Position numbers and translations under genes: made by a program. A stretch of DNA of 64,000 bases from NCBI GenBank assembly GCA_035610365.1, contig CM069432.1, positions 7,316,001-7,380,000 on the forward strand, read 5' to 3'. Shown in pieces: positions 45,421 to 55,377 of the stretch (positions are counted from its first letter, which is position 1; each line of letters begins with the position of its first letter). The notes beneath the pieces are model-generated. The model was not told where the DNA came from and did not search any database. It was given only the letters and a program-made list of their open reading frames with translations. The DNA comes from Aquatica leii (lineage: Eukaryota; Arthropoda; Insecta; Coleoptera; Lampyridae).

Positions 45421-45933
45421 GTTCAAACACGGAAGACATTTTTATCATAGTTGTTGATGTTTGTCCACACCAAACATTTTTTTTTCAACTATAGATTCTT
45501 TGGTGGCCTTATTCTTCTTTATATTGTTATCTAAAGTAAAGGATAAAAGGATTTAAGCAAGAAAATTATAAAATTAGGAATTTTTTATCGGTAAACGAAA
45601 CATAAAACTATCTATACAGAAGCAACATTTTCCATAATGAAAATGTAACTATTTGTAAGAAAGCGTGAATAATAAAGTAGTACTAACTTTACTACAATAT
45701 TTATTAATGTGTCTTTCTTGATTTGAGTTAATATTTGTAAATAACCATCTTTTTTGCATAAACTGACATTAAACACGCGGTTGTCAAGTTGACTAGCAGT
45801 TAATGATCGATTAACTAATGGACTGTTAATCATAGATTAAACTGTTTGTGCAACGCAATTGAATGTTAATCAACCATCATCTTTAATCGAAGATTAGTAA
45901 ATTGTCAATTAACCAAACTTTTGTGCAACCGGC

Positions 45934-48006
45934 TATAAGTATTCAAAGTCATTAATTATATTAGAACGAGTATGCGACAGGTAGTAAAATCATTTAAAAA
46001 ATTTTGAAATTTAGTTAAAATTGAAAAAAAAAGTAGAAATCCACATAGAACGTGTTCAAAGTCAATTATTATATTAGAACAAGTAGGCGACTGGTGGAAA
46101 AATAACTATAACAAATCGTAAAATTTAGATACAATTGAAAAAAAACTATTTAGATTTAGTATAAATGTAATACCAACATTATGGCGATTTAAAATTTTTT
46201 GAATTTTTTTTTAAATAATGTAATTTTATAAAAAGGAACACAAAAAACAATGTACGTTACCCTCATCAAAAGTTTCATAGCATAACTCACTAACACGAAA
46301 CGTTCGCATCGCATAAGGTTTGTTATGCTATGCTTTACTTTCGACGATTATTACGTAAATTACTACTTATAAGCTTAGCTAAATGAAAAAGTGTGTTTGA
46401 ATTAATCCAACAAATCAACAACAAACTTTAATTAGGAACCGTTAATAGAGTAATTCAACAAAATTTATTAAACGTCGCTTTTAATTCAAAGTAATTTATT
46501 AATCCAAGTTTTTATATTTTAATTAATTGTAAAAAAAAATGAGAAACAAACGAAATAAGTGCGATAAATATTAAGTTGGTTCTTTAAATTGTACTGATAT
46601 TTTGAGTAAAATATTTCCCTTGCTGTTAATTTTCAAATTTTGTTTGTAATTGTTATTGTCAATTTAGTTTAGACCAGTTCGTTATTTAAACGTACGTTCA
46701 TGTTTGATTGTATACATATTTGTATATGTACACATGTAAATATTTGTATATGTCTTTGCATTAGGTGTATTTAAGGTTTTAATAAACAATGTGTGTTTTC
46801 AGTTGGTAATTTTTTTTTTTATTGATTTTTATAGAGTTCCACAAACGATAAGTTCTTTGTAATAGCATGATGTCACAAAAAAATTTTGTTTTTTTCTAGC
46901 AAGTGGACATTTTTTTATATGAAATTTTTCATTTTGTACCAGATCAAAAAAATTAAAAAGATTACAATCAACATCATAATAGCCAGAAAAGTCACATTTT
47001 TTAAAATATTTTTATGACATATATTACACCTTCAAGCCGATAACTTCATTATTTCTATTTTAATTTTCAAATAAAGCCGCAATCGATTTAAAAAAAATGT
47101 ATGTGAAAACAAGAATGTTTCATAAGTAAAATAACATATTGTAATTAGTTATAAAAGGTCGGGTTGTAATTGACCTTAAAACTAAATAGTCGGACAACTA
47201 ACGGTAACAAGTTATTTTTATGCTTCATATATTACCTACATAATGCAAATTACAACATTTTTACATCATTTGACATATTACACATGCTAAAATTATAAAT
47301 TGGGTTATTAGAAAATAAAATGATTTTGCATTTCTAGATATTTTCTCGTAATCAAAATACCTAAAGGGATTCACGTTTTGCAATCAAAACACAATTTATT
47401 ATATAAAAGAATCTGATCGTTTAGCGATTGAATGACGCTTACACAGAACGTAAACGTATTAATTTTTTTGCAACGCTTAATAACACAATCCGCCATAAAA
47501 CGTTTTCAAATTAATATAAGCGATGGGATAATTACTTAATGACACCGTAAGGAAGAATAAAAAATGTAAATTAAGATAAGTTGAGCACAAAGCACGTTAG
47601 ATTTACGTAAAGGAATAAATTATTCTTACAACAATCGATAATTAACAGTGTTTGAATTATTCATTTGATCAAGCGAAAGAAATTCGCATTAAATCTTTAC
47701 AATTAATTGTAGCAATGAACGAGTGTTTTTAAGGCCAACAAACACTAACAGAACAAATTGCCTAAAACGATTACGTAAATTTGAATTGTGGAAATTAAAT
47801 TTGTATTAAACCGATTGATTAGATAGACAGACACGTACATAATTAGGTTTCATTTGTACTTTCACACATGACTAAGAATTATTCCGATGCTAAAAATAGA
47901 ATGGAAGGTAAACTATACGTATGCCGATGTTAAAAGATTTATTTTAAGAAACATCGATAACTTCAAATAAAATTTATTGGTGTATGTAAGTACAATTCGT
48001 TCTTAC
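45934..48006. other. AT-rich region, no gene seen
   Basis: No recognisable coding sequence was found. Two copies of a related phrase (AGTATTCAAAGTCATTAATTATATTAGAACGAG and CAAAGTCAATTATTATATTAGAACAAG) occur near 45942 and 46060, suggesting a local duplication of about 115 bp. A TATACATATTTGTATATG-type run lies near 46700. Confidence 0.45.
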
Positions 48007-48117
48007 CGGACGTAATTATTATAACTTTCACTGATCCTCTGTTAGATAACGGTACCGACTTTCGCAGAGTTTCATGTTTATCTTTCTCACCATAACACAC
48101 TTCATTTTCTTCGTACA
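48007..48117 (-). CDS. Candidate host-gene internal exon
   Basis: On the minus strand a pyrimidine-rich acceptor (GCACATTTTTCAG) precedes 111 bases. They code YEENEVCYGEKDKHETLRKS and VPLSNRGSVKVIIITS, ending at a consensus donor, TCCG|GTAAGAA. The exon has symmetric phase: two bases of a split codon at the start and one at the end. The flanking sequence is not open beyond chance. The residue pattern (a Cys-Tyr-Gly, then alternating hydrophobic strand residues) suggests a beta-sandwich repeat, perhaps of the alpha-2-macroglobulin/TEP type, but I am not sure. Neighbouring exons were not found within the window. Confidence 0.45.
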
Positions 48118-48650
48118 CTGAAAAATGTGCATTGAAAAATGCAGTAACGCGAAATAATACTTTTACTTTCGTAGTAAGTTTACCATTTGATAACACTTAG
48201 TGGAATCGATGTTTGTAAAACATACAGTGGTATTTACTTTTTTCCTAAATCAAACAACAATTATTTAAATAAATATAAATAATTCTAATTTACAAGTAAG
48301 TTAACGTTTTTTTTTCTATTTAAATCTTTAAATAGTGTACATAGCTCAATAATTTTTTTTCAGAAATAAAACTTTTAAAATGTTACATAAACTAAATATA
48401 CGTAAGTATGTACAAAACTGATAAGAAAATACAACATAATTTAAGTCAATCCACAATTATTTAAAATATTTATCCGAAAACTAGTTTTGACAATTTCAAT
48501 CATCATCAGTTAAACTAAAAGCAATTGAATTAACAAACATAATTAAACATTTAAATATAAAATTATAAAAATTGAATGACATTTGTCAACAAATTAAACA
48601 TTTTTAAATTGTAACTAACATTAAATACTATATATATGTATATATATACA
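48118..48650. other. AT-rich spacer, no gene seen
   Basis: No gene was recognised. It ends in a TATATATGTATATATATA run that is probably the target of the short element at 48651. Confidence 0.5.
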
Positions 48651-49018
48651 AGGTGATTCAAAAATGGCGCATAAGCTCTTCAGCACGTTGTAGAGGACGG
48701 TTATTTGAACTATAGAAAAAACAGAAAACAATTTGCTACATTTTGTAGTTACCAACGAAGAAGTAAACCTAATATTTCAGAATAATGAGGTGATATGAGC
48801 ATTTCTTTTTATTACCTACTATGAAAAAATACTTAAATTATTATATGAAATGATGAGAAGTTACAAAAATCCGCATGAATTTAAAGTTGAAGTCTCAACT
48901 TAACTTCTTCATTTCTCGGCAAATTAGCGGCTAAGATTTTTTAAATTATTTTTCTTACACTTCAATTATTATTCCCTATAACGTACTGAAGAGCTTATGC
49001 GCCATTTTTGAATTACCC
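48651..49018. mobile_element. MITE with about 45-bp terminal inverted repeats
   Basis: The left end AGGTGATTCAAAAATGGCGC and the reverse of the right end GGGTAATTCAAAAATGGCGC match over roughly 45 bp, continuing ATAAGCTCTTCAGYACGTTRTAG. The element is 368 bp, has no coding capacity and lies in a TATATA tract, consistent with TA target choice. It is a non-autonomous DNA transposon, possibly Tc1/mariner-mobilised. Confidence 0.85.
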
Positions 49019-49027
49019 TATATATAC

Positions 49028-50400
49028 GTTGTGTCCCACGCTAGGGGGTACCCTATGGGATTTAACATGGGAAAATTGAAATTATTTTTTTCCTGCTTCC
49101 CAAATTAAAAAATTGCAAAAATTTTGACGCAGATTTAAAGTGGCACTTAAAACGTTTTTAAAAACAATTTTTCGATTATAATTTGATAATTAATAAATTA
49201 AATACAGGCATTTGAAATTCGAAATTTTGAAGGTTTTTCGAGCATGCGATTCAGATCGGCTATTTTCGGTTTTTAAAGTAATATGGATGCTAAAATTAAA
49301 TTGTAGCCCGTCAAATCAACATTATGCAACTTTACTTTTGAGGAAAAATAAATTTAAAGAACAAAGACTAGAAAAATTACATTTGAAAATTTTCTGTATG
49401 CTAAAAAAACCAAATTGCGCCCGCATTTGCGTGCTAATAAACCAGCTTATGATTCTAAAATGAAATCAACTTGAATTATGTTCAAGTAAATAGGTATTAA
49501 AAATCAAGTTAGCATTGATTTGTTATAAAACATTTGAAGTGTTGACAGTTTTGATAGAATTGTTTTACAAGCTTCGAAAATGAATGTAAAAGAAAAAATT
49601 CTTGTGGTAAAACAATATTTTCGAGGTGTTTTAAAGGTCCAAATTCGAGAAAACTTTGCTGGTTTTTTCGCAGATAGACCAATACCTTCTTTAAAGAGTA
49701 TCAAAAAAACGATACAATTATTTGAAACCACTGGCTCCGTAAATCCACCATGTAAATGTCAACGTCCACCACTCTTACACGATCATGAAGACAACCCTCA
49801 GAAGTTAGCAGTTCTTGCAGCTGTAGACCAAGATCCTGATGTTAGTTTGCGAGAAATTGAAATGAATGTAGGTGTTCCTCGGTCGTCAGCATTCAGGTAC
49901 CTCAAACAGGAGGGCTTTAAAAGTTACCGTTGGCAATGCCATCCAGAATTATTACCACACGATTATTATGCTCGTATGAGGTTTTGTGAAATAATCACCG
50001 AAATGAACAATACCAATCGCGATTTTGTAAAAAACATTTGTTTTTCGGATGAATGTTAATTTGGACTTGATGAAAAGACCAAATCGACAAAATAATCGTA
50101 CATCGTCTTTCGGAAATCCACACAAATTAGTAAATGGACCAAGTCAATGGCGACAAACCGTCAATGTTTGGATGGGCTTGCTGGGAAGTCATGTTATTGG
50201 TCCTTTTTTCATTGAAGGTACACTTACTTTTATAAAATATCATTACCTTCCACTAGAAGAAGTGATGTTTCGGCTGAAAATCACCAAGTGCAATAGTAGA
50301 GGAAAGCTGGTTGAGTTTCGAAAGAAAATTCAATTTGGAATACTGAAAACATTCAAGAAAACATCTAAGGGGTTCTTCTAAATCACCAGTAAATTTACAT
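49028..50400 (+). mobile_element. Mariner-like (DUF4817-type) element remnant
   Basis: GTGTCCCACGCTAGGGGGTA near 49029 resembles the terminus of such elements and immediately follows the MITE. A transposase N-terminal half follows, and the sequence degenerates after about 50260. A clear 3' terminus was not found. The region 49050-49579 is AT-rich untranslated sequence with no gene. Confidence 0.6.
49580..50260 (+). pseudogene. Mariner-like transposase, truncated
   Basis: The frame 49580-50059 begins MNVKEKILVVKQYFRGVLKV, a DUF4817-like helix-turn-helix with SLKSIKKTIQLFETTGSV. Then come a second HTH (SLREIEMNVGVPRSSAFRYL) and the first catalytic Asp region (FVKNICFSDEC). A frameshift leads to 50049-50240 with NPHKLVNGPSQWRQTVNVWM and GLLGSHVIGPFFIEGTL. 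The second and third acidic motifs are absent, and unrelated sequence follows. It is therefore truncated in the catalytic domain. It would have cut and pasted a mariner-type element. Confidence 0.8.
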
Positions 50401-50443
50401 TTACACTCGAGAGTAAATGGACGAGATCACCTTATAGAAATAT

Positions 50444-53400
50444 GGGTGATTCTACCAATATGATCCTTTTTTAAGGTGGAAATAATTTTTTAAAAATGTG
50501 TTTATTAAATGGTAAAAATATTATTACTGGCAGTAACTAATATAAATACAATAGAATTAGTATAAGATCATGCTGATTTTTTTGGTTCTAATATTTTATT
50601 GCGTTAGAAAAAAAAAGTAGTACCAGAGGAATGATGCTGAAGACAGAGGAATCATACAGATATCTGAAACTTAAACATTTATTTCTTTTTCTCACAAAAA
50701 TCGAAAACAAAAGTGTATGCAATATTAATACATAATACATAGTTAACCAAAGACACTAACCCTGCTCAAAGACGCTAATAACTTTATCAAAGATATAGTA
50801 AATTTGGTTTCTTCGAGAACAAACTATAGGAGAAGGTAAAATTTGTCTTATATCCTGGTATTTTATATACGAAATATATTTTTCGTCCGTCTTAAATGCC
50901 TGTTTACCATCTAATTTACGCACGCGGAGAAACATTACTCTTACTTCAGCATCTTCTTCCACATCTGTCTGTGCAACAGCAGCATAAGTGTATCTGGCTT
51001 GCTTTGTGATTAGTTTCACTAACAAATGAGTGCCACATTTGATACTTTGCGGTCTCAGTTCATATTGATCACATCTATTGCTTGTACTGGCGCCTTCTTC
51101 ATCTGAATAAACATCAGAAATACGTAGCTTTTGACCAGTAGTTGTGGTTTTAGACACAACTTTAATCAGTGGTACATCTTCATCCGATGAGTCATCATCT
51201 GATGTTAACGATGGTTCGGAATTATAGGTTAGTGAACCTATATAATACTCCAATATATCATTTTTTAAAGAACTTACCGAATGAAAGTTCAGCATGACAG
51301 AACCTTTTCCAGAATTCTTTTTTTTGACCTGATGTACTTGCATGGTTCCTCTAAAATGTTGAATCTTGCTGTGTTCTATTAAATCTGACAATTCCTCTAT
51401 TTCATCAGGATGAATGGAAATATATTTAATTCGAGTAACATTCTCCGGAAGTTTATTTATTAAAGTATCGAACTTTACGATATCTTTGCCTTCGGCGACC
51501 AGCCTGTCTGCTGTTCTCTTGGTTACACCCCCTACACCATCAGGTGCAACTTTTCCATGTCCAGATTCCAGATAATGCCACGAGAAGTTTAGAACCTTTG
51601 GATGTAGTCGTTCAAGAAGTACAGCTAGGAAATAAAACATCGTTTTGTTACGATACTGGGTCGCTGGGCTATCACTAACAAAATGTATCGTATCAACAGG
51701 ATCAGCTTCCAGAAGGTGCTTCAAAATGGGATTCAAATGAGCCCAGATTGCAGAAACTGTGTGTTTTAAGGACTCTGACATGGTACAAAAACATTGTTTT
51801 TGTAAATTCTCCCCACAATCTTTATATACAACGACAGTATGAAGCGATATTTGACCCCGTGATGGAATGCCTGAATTTCTTCAGCACATTTTAAATTATA
51901 ATTTTTGCTGAAGTCCATGTGGATCAGTGCCTCATTGTGCTTTAGATTATTTTTAAGCTCTGAAATTGTGTCGTATTGATGAAGCGCTCTGCCTTTGTGT
52001 TTCAAAAAACGCTCTATATTATTTTCAAATTCTTCAACAATACCAGCCACGGTACACCTAATCTTTTCTTTGGAAGTTTTATTCACAGTTTTTTGTTTTC
52101 CAAGTTTTTTGTCAAAAAATGTATCTTTTTGTGTTTTCCACTTGAAAAAATAACTTAATAAAGAAGAATCATAATGTTCGCATGAAATTTTCCTGTTTAT
52201 ACAATCAGGGCAGTCTCTTAGAAGACACCTGTCTGTTTTGTTTTCACAACAATATGACGATATCACAGAATTTACGTCACTTTTGTTAATTGTTTTTAAT
52301 CGATAGAGGGAGAAAATTAGTAAATTCATATTTGTGCAAGTAACATATCCACATGTATCCCTTGCTGAAACTTTTCTTGCGACAACATAAAAAGGGCGGT
52401 ATCTGCACCAAAATGCATAACTTATAGGCATATTAGGATGTGACTGCAAAATTTTTTTATGCAGATTTCTCAACGTATCGTTAAGATAGCGTTTTTGCTT
52501 TATTTTGCCTTTCTTAGAACAATAGTCTTTTTTCCCTTACTGTTAATATCAGATTCGAGAAAATTCTGTACAGCCTTAATAGTTGTTAGTCTTTTTACTT
52601 GTTTATCTTTTTGTTTGTTGTTTGCTTTGATAAGATGAGTACCTCTTACAATGTTTCGTATTTCATTTGTAAATCGATATTTTTTTACCATTTTTCCGTG
52701 TAGTATTTGTCTAATCCTACTTTTATCTTTGTCTTTTCTTAACTGTTGGTAGTTGTCTTTTAATTGGTCTTTCATAACTTCAACAAATAAAACCTTCCTA
52801 ACAACTTCTGGATTTTCATTTTTCTCTTTAAGAATTAGCTTAACTCTGGCACCAGGGGAACTACTGCTCAGTTTGATGGCCTTGGCTTTCTTTTAGTTCT
52901 GTAGTCTATGACACTTAACTTTATATTTATTCAGTTTTTTCTGTAGTTTTTGTATCATTTTGTCTTTTTCTTGTAATTGTCGGTTTCTTTGTTTCCTATT
53001 TCATGCTGCTAACCGTTTTCCTGCAATACTCTGTGGTGTTTCTTCTATCTGTATATTTTCTACCTCTTCTGCAGGAGCAGGAGATGAAGGTGGAGTATTT
53101 TCTTCAACGTATTTACTTGTATTTTCTGATAGTTTTTTCTTAAGTCGATATGTCCAAGAATGTTTCCGCCAGTGTTTTCTTTTCATGCGTTATTCTCTTT
53201 CGTTTTGTTCGTTTATGGGTCTAACAATCTTCTTTTCTTTCTTTTTTATATACTGTTCGCGCTCTTTGTGTTTTGGCTGGTATCATTCTTCTGGTAAACA
53301 AATCATTCCTTTGTACCTTCAAGTTCCAGAGGAATGATGCCAGAGGAATGATAATTCTGAATGATTTTAACGCATGCGTCCACATGATGATTCTTCCTAA

Positions 53401-54172
53401 GTTCACATTATGACGGTTAACACACTATTCGATAGCTTTTTATTCACACTTAACAGATCACATTCATTTTTTTAACAAAGAGTTTTTATACTTACCAGGG
53501 TAATGATCTGCCTGCTTGTGACACCAACTCGTAACCACAATTTTTGTCACAAAACACATTAAATTATAAATCAAGGTGCCGCCTGGTACTGTCGATCTAC
53601 AAGTGGTTAGTAATTATAATTTTCGCCAACCTCAATACATTGCTGGCGCCATCTGATTTTCAAATATTGTAATATAACTCAACAACCAGAGGAATGATGC
53701 AATTCGTAATTACAAGGTTTCGCTATTTTTTTTAAATTTACTGCATAACATTTTTTACTAGTTGTGTGTTGGGTTATCTAAACATATATTTTCCATTTGC
53801 ATATTACAATAAAAATAAAGTGTTTATTTGGTAAAGATTCTTTATCCTCCTCTGTGTGTATACTAATTAATTCAATCTTCTTCGAAGACGAAGAAGATTG
53901 AATTAATTAGTAAAGTGTTTATGTAGTATTGGTTTTTAAAACATCAAATATAATATAGAAAAACGTATCAGTTACAGTCCAGAGGAATGATATTTTTAAG
54001 AACAAAAGACAAAAACGAAATAGTTTGAATTAAATTACTTTAGTTTCCTCTTTAGGGAAAGTACGAAATATTTTATACAATCGCTTTACGAATAAACCAC
54101 TTCAGATAAATTGAAAAAGTTGCTAAAAACGCGTGATTACCTGAAAAAGGATCATATTTGTAGAACCACCCA
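50444..54172 (-). mobile_element. DNA transposon with TIRs and TA duplication, SDSP/GHGK-type transposase
   Basis: The ends are inverted repeats of about 33 bp. Left is TGGGTGATTCTACCAATATG then ATCCTTTTT; the right end read in reverse is TGGGTGGTTCTACAAATATG then ATCCTTTTT. TA lies on both sides (50442-50443, 54173-54174). The length is 3,729 bp. One minus-strand gene fills most of it. A CCAGAGGAATGAT motif recurs at 50623, 53326, 53340, 53686 and 53979, mostly in the terminal parts. It is a complete but mutated copy. Confidence 0.85.
50756..53406 (-). pseudogene. Transposase-like protein of the 50444-54172 element
   Basis: The minus strand reads an Arg/Lys-rich coiled-coil N-terminus (KHWRKHSWTYRLKKKLSENT, NTPPSSPAPAEE, IAGKRLAA) with stops near 53000 and 52897. 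A middle region follows (LRNLHKKILQSHPNMPISYA, FWCRYRPFYV). Next is a Cys-rich zinc-binding stretch (CGYVTC, CCENKTDRCLLRDCPDC). Acidic motifs follow: LIHMDFSKNYNLK (first Asp), IHFVSDSPATQYRNKTMFYF (second Asp) and LESGHGKVAPDGVGG (Glu/Asp candidate). Frameshifts lie near 52510 and 51845. The family is recurrent in arthropods and cnidarians in my recollection; the superfamily is not certain. Confidence 0.7.
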
Positions 54173-54447
54173 TATAAGGATACGCAAACACGTTGCACCG
54201 TTAATCACAAAAAAACCTTTGGCGGAAATGCAGAGTAACATTATACCCAAAGCAGTGTTTTTGGAATATCATACATATTATGTGTAGCATACTAACACAT
54301 TATCACGTTTATTTAAATTTAAGAATTAACATTTATGTTTATATTTTACGTAGTATCTTATTTAGGTACCGTTTTTTTAAAGGAACACCTATTTCTGACA
54401 AATTTAAAACAGATAGAAGTAAAACTTCTTAGTAATTGTTTTGAACC

Positions 54448-55377
54448 CATAACATAACAGCACATAGACATCTTAAAGACATCTCAGAGATGACGAGTCA
54501 AGATATTCATGACATCTTATAAACATCTCATTACGTCTTTAGACATCTTTAAGACATATTGAAGAATGTTAATAAACTGTACATCTTGAAGACATCTTTA
54601 GGATATCTTTTTAAAACACGTTTAGGACAACACATATTTTGGGTCAAATTACACATGCAGTAAATCACTAAATAAATATAAAACACTTTTTTATTTATTA
54701 TTCTTTTTTTTTTAATATGAGAATTTCTATAGGAGGCTTTTCTTAGCCAGTTCTGGATGGAAGTTTCAGTTTCTTTTTGTGATTTGCACAACCCAGCTTG
54801 TTCGACAGAACCTAAAAATTATAAATTTGTATGCAATATAAATTAGAGAATAAGCTAGTTTGCATGGTAACATTTTTTTATATATATTTAACGATTCTTG
54901 ATTTTTATGCCTAAACGGTTTTAGCTGTTTTATGTTACCTATGATTTTAGCTGACATGTAAATCAGAAAAAAACATTTTTCAACAATTCATTTAGTTTTA
55001 GATTATTATTTTTATATTTTTTTATATTAAAATCAACTAAATAAATAATTAAAAATAATATGAAATTTTTATATTTTGAACAAATAAAATATTAAATATT
55101 TACCAAATATAGCATCCTAAAATAATTTCTTTATTTATAGGCCAGCACGTGTTAAAGAAATTCGCACTTTGTAGTTGCTGTAGGTAATTTATTGAGAAAA
55201 GTCGAAACTTTAAAGAATCGTAAAACAAAAACCTCCTTAAACCGCCTTAAGTGAGACGTCTTTAAGATGTCTTAGAGCACATATCGTTAAGATGTTTTTG
55301 TTAAAGCCATAAACGTTCAGATATGAAACAGGCATAAAACAGACGTCTTGCGGATGTTGTGTGCTGTCTGGGTTATG
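54448..55377. mobile_element. Non-autonomous element with ACATCTT subterminal repeats
   Basis: The left end CATAACATAACAGCACATAG and the reverse of the right end CATAACCCAGACAGCACACA are similar inverted termini. Just inside the left end, ACATCTT/AGACATCT occurs at least eight times (54466-54610). Just inside the right end the complementary AAGATGTCTT/GACGTCTT forms occur (55250-55350). The middle is AT-rich. A short minus-strand frame (SVEQAGLCKSQKETETSIQN) preceded by TTTTTAG lies at about 54740-54812, of unknown meaning. No transposase was found. Confidence 0.6.

Larger units (their letters stand above)
41262..45933 (-). mobile_element. DNA transposon with TIRs and TA duplication (unassigned superfamily)
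   Basis: The ends match as inverted repeats of about 45 bp. The left end is GTCGGTTGCACAAAAG..GGTTAATT..ATTTACTAATC; the right end read in reverse is GCCGGTTGCACAAAAG..GGTTAATT..ATTTACTAATC. TA flanks both (41260-41261, 45934-45935). The length is 4,672 bp. The left part codes a minus-strand transposase-like protein (41690-43261). The right part holds a hAT C-terminal fragment and a Penelope-like RT fragment, apparently later insertions. Additional GGTTAAT/ATTAACC motifs near 45800-45900 may be subterminal repeats. Confidence 0.75.

Noticed and set aside
47963-48196. Whole 77-codon minus-strand frame as a gene
   Set aside because: Only the central 111 bp between splice signals looks coding; the frame ends are intron-like, so I kept just the exon.
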